From: Butyrivibrio sp.
GTDB taxonomy: Bacteria; Bacillota; Clostridia; Lachnospirales; Lachnospiraceae
NCBI GenBank assembly: GCA_015056655.1
Contig: SVFV01000018.1
Span: forward strand, 1 to 64,000
DNA: 64,000 nt
Direction of reading: 5' to 3'
A program made the translations under genes and the position numbers. The notes under the pieces were generated by a model. That model was not told the origin of the DNA. It worked only from the letters and a program-made list of their open reading frames with translations, and ran no database searches. This document shows positions 26,247 to 36,351 of this stretch, one piece after another; the stretch's first letter is position 1, and every line of letters starts with the position of its first letter.

Positions 26247-28817
26247 TCAACCCTGTGCTCTGCCGTGGCAGTTCTTGTACTTCTTACCACTTCCGCAAGG
26301 ACAGGGATCGTTAGGGTAAACCTTTGCTTCCATACGCTTAACGGGTTCTTTTGCAACTGAATCATCCTTGTTTGTTCCAGTTACCTTAGCAACCTGCTCA
26401 CGCTCTACCTTCTCCTCGATGTGTACGTGGAAGAGAAGACGAACTGTATCCTCCTTGATGTTACGAGTCATCTCATCGAACATCTCGAAGCCTGCAAGCT
26501 TATACTCAACCTTAGGATCTCTCTGGGCAAATGCCTGAAGACCAATACCCTGACGGAGCTGATCCATATCGTCGATGTGGTCCATCCACTTTCTATCGAT
26601 AACCTTAAGAAGGATTACACGCTCAATCTCACGGATTGTCTCGGGTTCAGGGAACTCTGCTTCCTTCTCCTCATAGAGCTTAACAGCCTCTTCCTTAAGC
26701 TGCTGAGTAAGTCCGTTCTTTGTAAGCTTGTTAATACGTCCTCTGTTGATCTTCTTAAGAGGAATTGTAGGAAGAAGAAGCTCGTTGAGCTCATGTAAAT
26801 TCCACTCATCTGCATCTGTAACTTCACCTACAACTGTCTCAACAGATTCCTCAACGATATCTGTGATCATCTTATAAACAGTATCACGCATGCTATCGCC
26901 GTTAAGAACGCGCTTACGCTCATCATAGATGATCTCACGCTGTTCGTTATTAACCTGGTCATACTCAAGAAGATTCTTACGGATACCATAGTTGTTATCC
27001 TCGATCTTCTTCTGAGCAGATTCAATTGCCTTTGAAAGGGCCTTGTGTTCAATCTCCTGTCCTTCAGGAATACCAAGTGAGTTGAACATTGAGATAAGTC
27101 TCTCAGAGCCGAAGAGTCTGAGAAGGTTATCCTCAAGTGAAAGATAGAACTTGGATTCACCGGGATCTCCCTGACGTCCTGAACGTCCGCGGAGCTGGTT
27201 ATCAATACGTCTACTCTCATGACGCTCTGTACCAATTATCTTAAGTCCGCCTGCTTCAAGTGCCTCATCATCAAGCTTTATATCAGTACCACGACCAGCC
27301 ATGTTTGTAGCGATTGTAACTGCGCCATGCTTACCAGCCTCAGCAACTATCTGAGCTTCCATCTCATGGAACTTGGCATTAAGTACGTTGTGAGGAATGC
27401 CTCTCTTTTTAAGGAGCTTACTAACTTCCTCAGAGGACTCGATTGTAATAGTACCAACAAGAACCGGCTGTCCTTTCTCATGTGCCTCCTGAACAGCATC
27501 AGCTACAGCATTAAGCTTTTCCTTCTTGGTCTTGTATACAGCATCCTGATGATCAATACGAATAACAGGCTTGTTGGTAGGAATCTCAATAACGTCCATA
27601 CCGTAAATATCACGGAATTCTCGCTCCTCAGTAAGAGCTGTACCTGTCATACCGCACTTTTTCTCAAATTTATTAAAGAAGTTCTGGAATGTAATTGTTG
27701 CAAGAGTCTTGGACTCACGCTTAACCTTTACGTGCTCCTTAGCCTCGATAGCCTGGTGAAGACCATCTGAGTAACGACGTCCAGGCATTACACGTCCTGT
27801 GAACTCATCTACGATAAGAACCTCATCATCCTTAACAATGTAGTCATGATCTCTGGCCATAAGGTTATTAGCACGAAGTGCAAGGATAATGTTGTGCTGA
27901 ATCTCAAGATTCTCCGGATCAGCAAGGTTATCTATACGGAAGAAATTCTCAACCTTAGCAACACCCTGAGCTGTAAGGTTAACAATCTTATCCTTCTCAT
28001 TTACGATAAAGTCTCCGGTCTCCTCCTGCTCGATACCCATGATGGCATCCATCTTGGAGAATTCCTCCATATCCTCGCCTCTTGTCATCTGCTTGGCAAG
28101 GATATCGCAAGCCTCATAAAGCTTAGTAGACTTATCACTCTGACCTGAAATAATAAGCGGTGTACGAGCTTCGTCGATAAGGATTGAGTCAATCTCATCG
28201 ATGATAGCGTAATGAAGGCCACGAAGAACGCACTGCTCTTTGTAAATAGCCATGTTATCACGAAGATAATCGAAACCAAGTTCGTTATTGGTAACATAAG
28301 TGATATCGCAGTTGTATGCTTCTTTACGCTCCTCACTTGTCATGCTGTTAAGTACAACACCAACAGTAAGTCCAAGGAACTCGTGAACCTTACCCATCCA
28401 CTCAGCATCACGCTTTGCAAGGTAATCGTTTACAGTAACAACATGTACGCCCTTACCCTCAAGCGCATCCAAATATGAAGGAAGTGTAGCAACGAGTGTC
28501 TTACCTTCACCAGTACGCATCTCAGCGATACGACCCTGATGAAGAATAACTCCACCAATAAGCTGAACTCTGAAGTGCTCCATTCCAAGTACTCTGCATG
28601 CAGCCTCTCTGACTGTAGCATAAGCCTCAGGCAGGATATCATCTATTGTCTCACCATTCTCGAGTCTCTTTTTGAACTCGTCGGTTTTAGCCTTAAGCGC
28701 TTCATCAGAAAGCTTTTTCATTTCAGGCTGAAGGCTTTCAATCTTGTCAACCGTACCCTGAATCCTCTTGAGCTCACGCTCACTGTGGGTTCCGATAATC
28801 TTGTCAATAATACTCAT
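26247..28817 (-). CDS. secA: Preprotein translocase ATPase SecA
   Basis: Motor of the Sec export pathway. The 856-residue protein has Walker A RTGEGKT (about 101-107), the DEAD-like [18 protein letters not shown] segment, the preprotein cross-linking domain, GRGTDIKL and the [10 protein letters not shown] motif of the second ATPase fold. It ends with a SEC-C zinc-binding tail [15 protein letters not shown]. The ATG has a GGAG site. It is followed by prfB, the usual neighbour in Firmicutes. The 170-bp gap upstream (28818-28987) shows no strong promoter. Confidence 0.97.
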   Translation of the reverse strand: MSIIDKIIGTHSERELKRIQGTVDKIESLQPEMKKLSDEALKAKTDEFKKRLENGETIDDILPEAYATVREAACRVLGMEHFRVQLIGGVILHQGRIAEMRTGEGKTLVATLPSYLDALEGKGVHVVTVNDYLAKRDAEWMGKVHEFLGLTVGVVLNSMTSEERKEAYNCDITYVTNNELGFDYLRDNMAIYKEQCVLRGLHYAIIDEIDSILIDEARTPLIISGQSDKSTKLYEACDILAKQMTRGEDMEEFSKMDAIMGIEQEETGDFIVNEKDKIVNLTAQGVAKVENFFRIDNLADPENLEIQHNIILALRANNLMARDHDYIVKDDEVLIVDEFTGRVMPGRRYSDGLHQAIEAKEHVKVKRESKTLATITFQNFFNKFEKKCGMTGTALTEEREFRDIYGMDVIEIPTNKPVIRIDHQDAVYKTKKEKLNAVADAVQEAHEKGQPVLVGTITIESSEEVSKLLKKRGIPHNVLNAKFHEMEAQIVAEAGKHGAVTIATNMAGRGTDIKLDDEALEAGGLKIIGTERHESRRIDNQLRGRSGRQGDPGESKFYLSLEDNLLRLFGSERLISMFNSLGIPEGQEIEHKALSKAIESAQKKIEDNNYGIRKNLLEYDQVNNEQREIIYDERKRVLNGDSMRDTVYKMITDIVEESVETVVGEVTDADEWNLHELNELLLPTIPLKKINRGRINKLTKNGLTQQLKEEAVKLYEEKEAEFPEPETIREIERVILLKVIDRKWMDHIDDMDQLRQGIGLQAFAQRDPKVEYKLAGFEMFDEMTRNIKEDTVRLLFHVHIEEKVEREQVAKVTGTNKDDSVAKEPVKRMEAKVYPNDPCPCGSGKKYKNCHGRAQG

Positions 28818-28987
28818 TTGTTACACTCCATAAATAAAATCTATATATTGCAGAAATACTGTTCCTGCTTCATATCAACTTCTAAGAAATACGGACAAAA
28901 CCGCAACTGTCATTGTACCAAATTACATGGACATTATCAACCTTATAGGCTTTTGCGGTTTGCCGCTAATTTTCGCATATTATCATA

Positions 28988-30031
28988 TTATTCGGGCTCT
29001 TCTATCTTGTACAAAGTCCCATCAACAGTAACACTTGTAACTGCTTTAACTGAGCTGAACATCCTCTCATCAACATAATTGAATTTTTCAGGTGTTTCTC
29101 CATCTTCCAATGCCTCTATCAAAGCTTCTACTCTCGGTCCATGATGAGGATTGCACTCAGCTATACAGGAAATCTTCCCATCTTTGCAAAACTGTATTGA
29201 ATCCTCATTTACTCCGTCAAAGGAGACAACCATAATATCTCCGCGATGGATATTAGTTCCAACTCTTTTTCCTGCACTTTCAATGGCGTCTATTGCCCCG
29301 ATCGCCTCATTATCGTTTTCGCAGTAAACAACATTTATATTATCAAATCTCTTAAGAAGGCCAGCCATGACTTCTCGTCCCTTAGCCTCAGTAAAATCAC
29401 CTGACACCTCAGCCAGAAGGTCCCAGCCATTTTCTCTTGCTGCATTTGCAAGAGCTCTGGTTCTGCCAATCTGAGCAGTTGAGCCTATGGTTCCCTGAAT
29501 GTTGACTACATGGATATCCTCTGGTTCCATACCCATCTTCTCGGTATAGGCTTTGATCCAGGCTGCCATTTTCTTTCCTTCAAGCTCAAAGTCAGATCCT
29601 ACCCAGCAGGAATACAGACTTTTATCAGATACATTTACTCGTCTGTCAACGAGAATGACCGGTATGTCGGCTTCCCTCGCTTCGCCAAGAACTGTATCCC
29701 ATCCATTTTCTGTCTCCGGAGCAAGCACAATGTAATCCACGCCCTGCTGTATAAATGTACGGATTGCAGTAATCTGATTCGCCTGCTTCTGCTGACCATT
29801 CTTATAGATCAGGTTATAGCCGTTTTCTTTTGTAAAGGTGCTCTGCATGGAAATAGTGTTAGTATTTCTCCAGTCAGATTCAGCACCAAGCTGCGAAAAG
29901 CCCACCGTTACAAGACTCTGCTCAGCTGTATTTTCTTCAGTTTTTTCTTCCTTATAAGTACTGCTCCCGCAGCCTGCCAAAAATGACAGGGACAGGAGCA
30001 GTACCATCGCCTTTTTTATGTTTTTTCTCAT
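28988..30031 (-). CDS. ytfQ: YtfQ-like sugar-binding lipoprotein (second binding protein of the importer)
   Basis: Periplasmic-binding-protein family protein (Peripla_BP_4), 347 residues from the chosen start. The lipobox is LAGC. Segments VGFSQLGAESDWR, NGQQKQANQI and LVDRRVNVSDKSLY match the galactofuranose-binding YtfQ closely, as recalled. It is the last gene of the importer operon. The frame opens at 30073, but the ATG at 30031 follows the yjfF stop by one base with AAGAG upstream and starts a proper signal peptide. A different, more divergent binding protein heads the same operon. Confidence 0.85.
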   Translation of the reverse strand: MRKNIKKAMVLLLSLSFLAGCGSSTYKEEKTEENTAEQSLVTVGFSQLGAESDWRNTNTISMQSTFTKENGYNLIYKNGQQKQANQITAIRTFIQQGVDYIVLAPETENGWDTVLGEAREADIPVILVDRRVNVSDKSLYSCWVGSDFELEGKKMAAWIKAYTEKMGMEPEDIHVVNIQGTIGSTAQIGRTRALANAARENGWDLLAEVSGDFTEAKGREVMAGLLKRFDNINVVYCENDNEAIGAIDAIESAGKRVGTNIHRGDIMVVSFDGVNEDSIQFCKDGKISCIAECNPHHGPRVEALIEALEDGETPEKFNYVDERMFSSVKAVTSVTVDGTLYKIEEPE

Positions 30032-30032
30032 G

Positions 30033-31067
30033 TTAACTCTTAAGCGCTCTCTTTTTCTGTGCCATGACAACACTCTGGATCAATAAGAAAATGCAAAGCA
30101 TTGCTGCAATGGTGATTCCAGTCCACCAAGCCTGGTCAAGACCAGCTGATGAAACGATATTCTGGATTGTACTAAGGGAAAGCACTCCAAAGAGTGTTCC
30201 AATAATATTACCAACACCACCAGTAAGCATTGTTCCACCTATGATGGAGGATGCGATAGCATTCATTTCCATACCCATAGCGTGGCTTGCTGATCCTGAT
30301 CCTACATGCAGGAAGTAAACATAACCGCCAATTCCTGCAAGTGTACTGCAGATAAGGTGTGAGAGGAACTTTGTTCTCTGAACATTGATTCCAAGCATAA
30401 GTGCGCTCTGTTTATTTCCTCCAACTGCATAGAAGCATCTACCAAGCTTTGTCCAGCGAAGTACTACAAACAATAATATCACAATAAGAAGTGCAACAAT
30501 TACACCAATTTCAACGTAAGCAGGAACGTAGATGCCTTTTTTATTTACTGTACCAAGGCCGGGTACAAAGATTCTTGTTAGTTTGAGTGCGGTGAATTCT
30601 TCGTCCGCTACGTTGAAAGGTGCTGTGTTAACAATAGTAGTCATACCTCTTGCGAAGAACATACCTGCAAGGGATACGATGAAGGGCTGGATATCAAGGT
30701 ATGCAACCAAAAAGCCCTGTACAAGTCCATAAAGGACTCCAATTCCGAGTGCTATGAAAATTGAGCCTATGATACTTCCATCATGGTAGTCAAGATAAAC
30801 TGCGCAGCACATAGAAACGAGTGCAACGACTCCACCAACGGAAATATCGATTCCTCCGGTTATCATTACAACGCTCATTCCACAGGCTGTAATGATAAGG
30901 GCTGCATTTGCATTCAGAATGTTAAAGAACATCTGAGGCTTTGTAAATCCGCCGCCCTGGAAGATGATTGCTCCAATATACATCACAAAGAATATTACTA
31001 TTGTGATTGTAAGAAGTAGTCCTGTATCACTTATCTTATTAAAGATACTATTCTTTTCTTTATTCAT
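30033..31067 (-). CDS. yjfF: Galactofuranose-type ABC importer permease YjfF
   Basis: Permease of the ribose/galactofuranose class (BPD_transp_2), 344 residues with about nine helices. It carries the conserved VMITGGIDISVGGVVAL loop and the cytoplasmic YAVGGNKQSALMLGINVQRTK segment that contacts the ATPase. It begins immediately after the ytfT stop (TGA directly followed by ATG) with AGGAGG inside the end of ytfT. It should form a heterodimer with the YtfT-like permease. The substrate is probably a furanose sugar, by analogy with the E. coli system. Confidence 0.87.
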   Translation of the reverse strand: MNKEKNSIFNKISDTGLLLTITIVIFFVMYIGAIIFQGGGFTKPQMFFNILNANAALIITACGMSVVMITGGIDISVGGVVALVSMCCAVYLDYHDGSIIGSIFIALGIGVLYGLVQGFLVAYLDIQPFIVSLAGMFFARGMTTIVNTAPFNVADEEFTALKLTRIFVPGLGTVNKKGIYVPAYVEIGVIVALLIVILLFVVLRWTKLGRCFYAVGGNKQSALMLGINVQRTKFLSHLICSTLAGIGGYVYFLHVGSGSASHAMGMEMNAIASSIIGGTMLTGGVGNIIGTLFGVLSLSTIQNIVSSAGLDQAWWTGITIAAMLCIFLLIQSVVMAQKKRALKS

Positions 31068-32156
31068 TCAGGCCACCTCCTTTTTAGCGGGACTAAGTTT
31101 TTTACCAAGCTGTCCCATATATTCTCTTACCTTCGGTGCAGAGAATACTACAAGAAGGATAACTACTACAGCCTTGTAAGCAGCAAGTGCATCTGACTGT
31201 ACATTGAACTTATAAAGAGTTGTTGTAAGGAACTGGATTACATAAGCACCAAGTATTGAAGCCCACATGTTGAACTTACCACCTGAAAGTGCATTTCCAC
31301 CAAGAGCAACTGCAAGGATGGCATCCATCTCAATATCCTTAGCTATTACAGAATAGTTAATTGTTGAAAGGCGGCTAACCTTGATAAGTGCAGCTACTGC
31401 TACGCAAAGTCCCAAAATTACAAAAGTAAGGAACTTTATGAATGTAGGATTGATACCATTAAGTCTTGATGAATTCTCATTTATACCAACTGCCTGTGTG
31501 TAAAGACCAAGGTTTGTGAACTTAAGCACAAGTGCAATGACTATAATGCAGGCAATTACTATAAATACTGTTGTAGGAATCGGGATTCCCGGGATAAATC
31601 CACCAAAGTATGCGAACTTCGGATCAGGAACGATAGGAAGCTCATTATTGTTGATCCATGCAGCGATTGAACGACCTGCTGTAAACAGAATCAATGTAGC
31701 GATCATGGGCTGTATCTTGAATACCGCAACCAGTATTCCGTTAAATGCTCCGCAAAGCATTCCGACTACGCATGCTACAAGAAATGCCACGATGATAGGT
31801 GCCTGAAGCTCTGTGGGTCTTGAATTGCCACCGCAGAGAATTCTCAGCATTGCTGAACCGGCGATAGCGATTGTAGCTCCGACGGAAATATCCTGTCCGC
31901 CTGATGCAGCTGTTACAAGTGTCATTCCAATTGCAAGAATTCCAAGCTCTGAGCCATAATCAAGAATTGTTATAAGGTATCCTGAAAGTACCGGGAAACC
32001 TGCGTTGTTTGTTCCAAGTGTGATTTTGAAAAATCCGGGATCATTTATAAGGTTTATTACCGCAAGAAGCAATAATGCCATGAGCGGAATAAATAACTGA
32101 TTCCCGACAAGCTTTTTGAAAAAGCTCTCCTCTTTATTATTTATTTGCTTACTCAT
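31068..32156 (-). CDS. ytfT: Galactofuranose-type ABC importer permease YtfT
   Basis: Second permease of the importer, 362 residues. It shows LVTAASGGQDISVGATIAIAG, where a Gly-Gly-Gln replaces the usual GGIDLS motif as in YtfT proteins, and the coupling segment YTQAVGINENSSRLNGINPT. It overlaps the ATPase gene by 4 bp (ATGA) and abuts yjfF, so translation of all three is coupled. It acts in the cytoplasmic membrane. Confidence 0.87.
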   Translation of the reverse strand: MSKQINNKEESFFKKLVGNQLFIPLMALLLLAVINLINDPGFFKITLGTNNAGFPVLSGYLITILDYGSELGILAIGMTLVTAASGGQDISVGATIAIAGSAMLRILCGGNSRPTELQAPIIVAFLVACVVGMLCGAFNGILVAVFKIQPMIATLILFTAGRSIAAWINNNELPIVPDPKFAYFGGFIPGIPIPTTVFIVIACIIVIALVLKFTNLGLYTQAVGINENSSRLNGINPTFIKFLTFVILGLCVAVAALIKVSRLSTINYSVIAKDIEMDAILAVALGGNALSGGKFNMWASILGAYVIQFLTTTLYKFNVQSDALAAYKAVVVILLVVFSAPKVREYMGQLGKKLSPAKKEVA

Positions 32157-33667
32157 ACGTTACTCTCCCCTGCGATAGTGCTCATGATCTTGTTCTGAGT
32201 CAGATCTTCTCCGGAAAGTTCCCCTACGACCTTCCTGTCTCTCATAACAACCAGTCTTGAACACGTTCTTAACATTTCGTCTGTCTCTGAAGAAATGAAT
32301 GTCACACTCATTCCCTCACTGGCAAGCTCTAACACAAGCTTCTGGATATCAACCTTAGTACCTACATCGATACCTCTTGTAGGCTCATCAAGGATAAGAT
32401 ATTCAGGATGCATGAGAAGCCATCTTGCCAGAATAACCTTCTGTTGGTTACCACCTGAAAGTGACTTAACAGGTGTATCTGCAGATGCGGTCTTTATATT
32501 GAGTTTCTTTATATACTCGTCTGCAAATGCGTATGCCTCAGCCTTAGTGAAGGGCTTGAAGAATCCCTTAAGCACCTGCAGTGCAAGGATGATATTGTCT
32601 CTTACTGAGAGATCGCCGATGATTCCATCAACCTTTCTGTCTTCAGGAAGATAAGCGATTCCATTCTTCATGGCATCAAGGGGCTTATTTATCTTAACCT
32701 CCTTGCCATGCATTTTTACTTTACCCTTAAGGATTCTGTCTGCTCCGAATATTGCTCTTACACACTCGCTTCGTCCGGAACCCAGAAGTCCTGTAAAGCC
32801 GTTAACCTCACCCTTTTTGATATAGAAATCAAAAGGTTTGATACCAGCGTTACTCTGAAGGTCTTCAGCTTCAAAAATGCATTCTCCTGCATCTTCCCCG
32901 TTGTAGCTTCCGCCTTCACCTTTAATATCCGAAAGGTCATCCATCTCCTTACCAAGCATCTTGGCAACAAGCTGAACTCTGGGAAGATCCTTTATCTCAT
33001 ACTCTCCTACCAGCTGACCATCTCGAAGTACTGTTATTTTGTCGCAAACCTCATATACCTGATCCAGGAAATGAGTTACGAAAATAATACCAACTCCTCT
33101 GCTCTTAAGGTCTCTCATAAGGCCAAAGAGCTTTTCAACTTCCTGCTCGTCCAAAGAGGATGTAGGCTCATCAAGGATAAGTACCTTACAATCCATATCC
33201 ACAGCTCTTGCGATAGCAACCATCTGCTGAACAGCGATTGAGCAATTTGCAAGCTGCTGGGTAGCCTTTGCAGGAATCTCAAGAGATTTCAGAAGCTTTT
33301 CAGCATCCTCATTCATCTTCTTCCAATTTGTGACTTTTCCTTCGCCACGTCCAATATACATGTTCTCTGCCACTGTAAGATTAGGGCAAAGAGTAATTTC
33401 CTGATATACCGTACTTATTCCACACTTTTGTGCATCCTGGGGAGAATGGATCTGCACCTCTCCCTTGTCGCTAAGTACGATGGTTCCTGCGTCTTTAGAA
33501 TAAACGCCTGTAAGAACCTTAATAAGTGTTGATTTTCCGGCTCCGTTTTCTCCCATCAGAGCGTGAATTTCCCCCTTATTCAGAGAAAAATCAACATTCT
33601 GTAATGCTTTTACTCCAGGAAAAGATTTGTTAATGCCCCGCATTTCGAGCACTCTTTTTTCATCCAC
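32153..33667 (-). CDS. ytfR: Sugar ABC importer ATPase with two ATP-binding domains (YtfR-like)
   Basis: A fused double-ABC ATPase of the RbsA/MglA/YtfR class, 504 residues. Domain 1 has Walker A GENGAGKSTLIK and Walker B LILDEPTSSLDEQE. Domain 2 has a degenerate Walker A region GLLGSGRSE, signature LSGGNQQKV and Walker B LILDEPTRGIDVGT, the usual asymmetry of this class. Domain 1 has a changed signature (LANCSIAVQQMV), also common here. The frame opens with TTG at 33673, but a GTG at 33667 has GAGG at 8 nt and is preferred. A terminator hairpin separates it from the binding-protein gene upstream. Confidence 0.9.
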   Translation of the reverse strand: MDEKRVLEMRGINKSFPGVKALQNVDFSLNKGEIHALMGENGAGKSTLIKVLTGVYSKDAGTIVLSDKGEVQIHSPQDAQKCGISTVYQEITLCPNLTVAENMYIGRGEGKVTNWKKMNEDAEKLLKSLEIPAKATQQLANCSIAVQQMVAIARAVDMDCKVLILDEPTSSLDEQEVEKLFGLMRDLKSRGVGIIFVTHFLDQVYEVCDKITVLRDGQLVGEYEIKDLPRVQLVAKMLGKEMDDLSDIKGEGGSYNGEDAGECIFEAEDLQSNAGIKPFDFYIKKGEVNGFTGLLGSGRSECVRAIFGADRILKGKVKMHGKEVKINKPLDAMKNGIAYLPEDRKVDGIIGDLSVRDNIILALQVLKGFFKPFTKAEAYAFADEYIKKLNIKTASADTPVKSLSGGNQQKVILARWLLMHPEYLILDEPTRGIDVGTKVDIQKLVLELASEGMSVTFISSETDEMLRTCSRLVVMRDRKVVGELSGEDLTQNKIMSTIAGESNV

Positions 33668-33691
33668 CGGCAATACCTCTTTCCTTCCTTA

Positions 33692-33727
33692 AAAAACGCG
33701 ATGCGGATCTGACCGCACCGCGTTTTT
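33692..33727 (-). terminator. Intra-operon terminator between the binding-protein and ATPase genes
   Basis: A 9-bp outer stem AAAAACGCG/CGCGTTTTT with an inner TGCGG/CCGCA stem is followed on the minus strand by a run of six T. It sits 52 bp after the binding-protein stop and 25 bp before the ATPase gene, so it should lower expression of the membrane components relative to the binding protein. Confidence 0.8.
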
Positions 33728-33778
33728 GAATAATATTCCATTTTGACAATCAGGCTATTCTGTAGCCTTTATCAATTA

Positions 33779-34879
33779 TTAGATGCCGTAGTTATCAACA
33801 TCTTCCTGTGTGATTGTCTCAGCATCGAAGCCCTTCTCATCCATGATGATTGTCTTCTCAGAAAGTGATCCGCCACTCTCAAGAGTCTTGATGATTTCAT
33901 CAATGTAGCTAGACTGGAAAGGATTGCACTGTCCATCATAGTTCCAGTTCTGAGCAAGGAGCTCTTCAAGTGCCCACTTGTTGCAGTCAAAGCCCATTAC
34001 GATAACGTCTTTGCCAACACCGTGTGAGATACCAGCTGCATCAAGAGCTGCAACTGCACCCTTAGCCATGTCGTCGTTCTCAGCGTAGATTACGTTGAAA
34101 GGTGTGCCAGCGTCGATAACTGACTGAACGATCTGCTGTGCCTTCTCTGCGTTCCACTCAGCTGTCTGCTGTGTAACGATGTTCCAGTTGTCTTCTGCTG
34201 CTACCTTGTCGTTAAGAGCACCAGAACGTCCCTGCTGAGCTGCGGAACCCATAACACCCTGAAGGTGGATAACGTTTACTTCGTCAAGGTTCTGACTAGC
34301 GAGCCAATCAACTGCTGTCTGACCTTCCTTAGCCATATCAGATACGATTGAAGCTTCATAGAGGCTCTCATCAGCATCGATTGTACGGTCGAAAAGGATA
34401 ACCTTTATACCAGCATCCTGTGCATCCTTAAGAACTGAATCCCAGCCTGCTGTATCAGCTGCTGAAAGAAGAAGATAATCAACTTCGTCCTGGATGAAGG
34501 TCTGAGCTGCTGCGATCTGCTCATCATTCTTTAAGCTGTAAGCAAATGATGCATCGTAGCCGTTCTCTTCTGTGAATCTAGCCTTGAGGTCAGCGTCGTT
34601 AGCTGTACGATAACCAGACTCGTTAGGATCGTTGTTGATGATACCAACTTTGATAAGGTCGCCAGATGCTGCTGTTGTCTCCTCTGCAGCAGGCTCTTCT
34701 GTCTTCTCCTCTGCAGCAGGCTCTTCTGTCTTCTCCTCTGCAGCGGGCTCTTCAGCCTTCTCTTCTGTAGATGCTTCAGCAGGTGCTTCCTGTGTTGTAG
34801 ATGCGCTTCCACCACCACAAGCAACAAGGCTGAGTGTCATAGCAGATGCCATAACGATTGACAATAACTTTCTTTTCAT
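33779..34879 (-). CDS. Sugar-binding lipoprotein heading the importer operon
   Basis: Binding protein of the Peripla_BP_4 family, 366 residues. The lipobox is LVAC (Cys about 21). A 40-residue low-complexity linker follows, made of three copies of a nine-residue EEKTEEPAA-type repeat, then the ligand domain with VGIINNDPNESGYR, AADTAGWDSVL and VILFDRTIDADESLYE. It is related to YtfQ but more divergent than the second binding protein at the end of the operon. A TAGGAGGG ribosome site precedes the ATG. A terminator after the gene should make it the most abundant product. Confidence 0.88.
   Translation of the reverse strand: MKRKLLSIVMASAMTLSLVACGGGSASTTQEAPAEASTEEKAEEPAAEEKTEEPAAEEKTEEPAAEETTAASGDLIKVGIINNDPNESGYRTANDADLKARFTEENGYDASFAYSLKNDEQIAAAQTFIQDEVDYLLLSAADTAGWDSVLKDAQDAGIKVILFDRTIDADESLYEASIVSDMAKEGQTAVDWLASQNLDEVNVIHLQGVMGSAAQQGRSGALNDKVAAEDNWNIVTQQTAEWNAEKAQQIVQSVIDAGTPFNVIYAENDDMAKGAVAALDAAGISHGVGKDVIVMGFDCNKWALEELLAQNWNYDGQCNPFQSSYIDEIIKTLESGGSLSEKTIIMDEKGFDAETITQEDVDNYGI
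34684..34764 (-). repeat. Three tandem 27-bp repeats in the binding-protein linker
   Basis: CTGCAGC recurs at exactly 27-bp intervals (34684, 34711, 34738). The repeats encode nine residues of the EEKTEEPAA type, forming an acidic Pro/Ala spacer between the lipid anchor and the ligand domain. The third copy has diverged slightly. Confidence 0.85.
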
Positions 34880-35040
34880 AACTTTTTCCCTCCTAAAGTG
34901 TTTATAAATAAGTCATGTCGCGGGGTAATCCCCTGTTATTTATAATTCTACTTTTTGGAGGGTAAAAATCCATTGATTATTAAATTGAAAGATGTTGGAT
35001 TTTTTATGCTTTTTTAAGAATTGGTTGATTTTTTTACGAT

Positions 35041-36351
35041 TCAGGTTAAGATTTTCGGCAACTTAACTTTAACAGTAGTTCCATCGCCGTAAACACTGTC
35101 CAAAGAAAGGCCATAGCCTTCACCAAAGCTAAGCCTTATTCTCTCATTGACGTTATACATTCCATAGATAGCATCCTGACCAGGCCTTCTATTCACAAGG
35201 CTTTCCCTTACTTCATCAAGTCTTTCACTGGTCATACCCATGCCATTATCTTCAACTATAATCTCAATATATTCCTCTGCCTCATTGCCAGAAACAGTGA
35301 TTTTTCCACCACCTCTTTTGTTCTTTATTCCATGATAAAGAGCATTTTCAACTATAGGCTGAATGGTGATCTTAGGAATAAGATATGCATCCAGTGCTTC
35401 ATCTACAGTTATTTCATATTCAAGAATATCCTGATATCTGATCTGCTGAATTTCCAGATAGCTCCTTACATGCTGAAGCTCCTCGCGGATAGTTACGATT
35501 TCTTTTCCCTTATTAAGAGCACTCCTGAAAAAGTCAGAAAGGCTGCCAACCATCTTAACAACCTGTTTGTTGTTGCCAGCTTCAGCTGACCAGACAATTG
35601 CATCTAATGTATTGTAGAGAAAGTGCGGATTTATCTGAGCCTGAAGAACTTCAAATTCAGCCTTGCGAAGTCTCTTCTGTTCGTCCTTAACCTGTTCCTC
35701 AATAGGTCTAGTGATCCAGATGGGTCCAACAAGAGAAACTACTATAATACTTACAACTATAAAGGCAAATATTCCGATTGAGATTTTTACTGAATTTATA
35801 TAGAATGCCTCTGATTCCTCCTGCGCAGTCTGAAGCTGCTTATTTTCATAGTAGATATACTCATTGATTGTTTCCTGCAAAAGAGCTGTAACTATCTGAA
35901 CATCATTTTCCCAGATGAGCATATTGTCGTCATATCTGTCCTCATAGCTTAAGTTTTCCTGGATTCTCTCAATATAGCCCTCCAAATTGTTCAGATATTT
36001 CTCGGCGCTCTCTATTCTCTTCTGATTGTCCTTGGTATTGGTATAATCCTTCAATCCCTCAACGACACTTCGAGCATCTGAAAGAAGCCCTTGAAGCTTG
36101 GATTCTTCAGGGGCTGCATTTCCAACTATTAAAAGATAGGTTTCAAAGTCAAAATCTTCTTTGAAGTCCAGACTGAATTCACTGGCTGTAACCACGGAGC
36201 TCAGCATCGCATTATATCTTTCGTTTACCTTCCATAAGTTATAGAAAGCAAACATCATAAAGATAATCGTAGGCAGAAGCAGAATGAAATAAGATATTCT
36301 TATCTGTCCGGCGAGCTGTGATCTGGACTTTTTACGTCTGTCCTTATTCAT
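35041..36351 (-). CDS. YesM-like sensor histidine kinase
   Basis: Membrane sensor kinase, 436 residues. Two helices (about 20-40 and 190-210) flank an extracytoplasmic domain of about 150 residues. The kinase core is of the YesM/LytS class: QINPHFLYNTLDAIVW with the acceptor His at about 243, then a HATPase domain with IQPIVENALYHGIK and the G box DNGMGM. It shares one base (TGATG) with the regulator gene upstream and points to the binding-protein gene 161 bp downstream. It probably senses sugar, perhaps through a binding protein, and controls the importer. The signal is inferred from position only. Confidence 0.9.
   Translation of the reverse strand: MNKDRRKKSRSQLAGQIRISYFILLLPTIIFMMFAFYNLWKVNERYNAMLSSVVTASEFSLDFKEDFDFETYLLIVGNAAPEESKLQGLLSDARSVVEGLKDYTNTKDNQKRIESAEKYLNNLEGYIERIQENLSYEDRYDDNMLIWENDVQIVTALLQETINEYIYYENKQLQTAQEESEAFYINSVKISIGIFAFIVVSIIVVSLVGPIWITRPIEEQVKDEQKRLRKAEFEVLQAQINPHFLYNTLDAIVWSAEAGNNKQVVKMVGSLSDFFRSALNKGKEIVTIREELQHVRSYLEIQQIRYQDILEYEITVDEALDAYLIPKITIQPIVENALYHGIKNKRGGGKITVSGNEAEEYIEIIVEDNGMGMTSERLDEVRESLVNRRPGQDAIYGMYNVNERIRLSFGEGYGLSLDSVYGDGTTVKVKLPKILT

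Noticed and set aside
27219-27770. A 183-codon plus-strand frame inside secA
   Set aside because: Antisense shadow of conserved SecA sequence.
28896-28966. Terminator after the YtfQ-like gene
   Set aside because: CAAAACCGCAA and TTGCGGTTTG can pair, but the loop is about 46 nt and the arrangement is unconvincing.
32708-33241. A 177-codon plus-strand frame opposite the sugar ABC ATPase
   Set aside because: Antisense to the ATPase motifs; no start signal and no recognisable domain.
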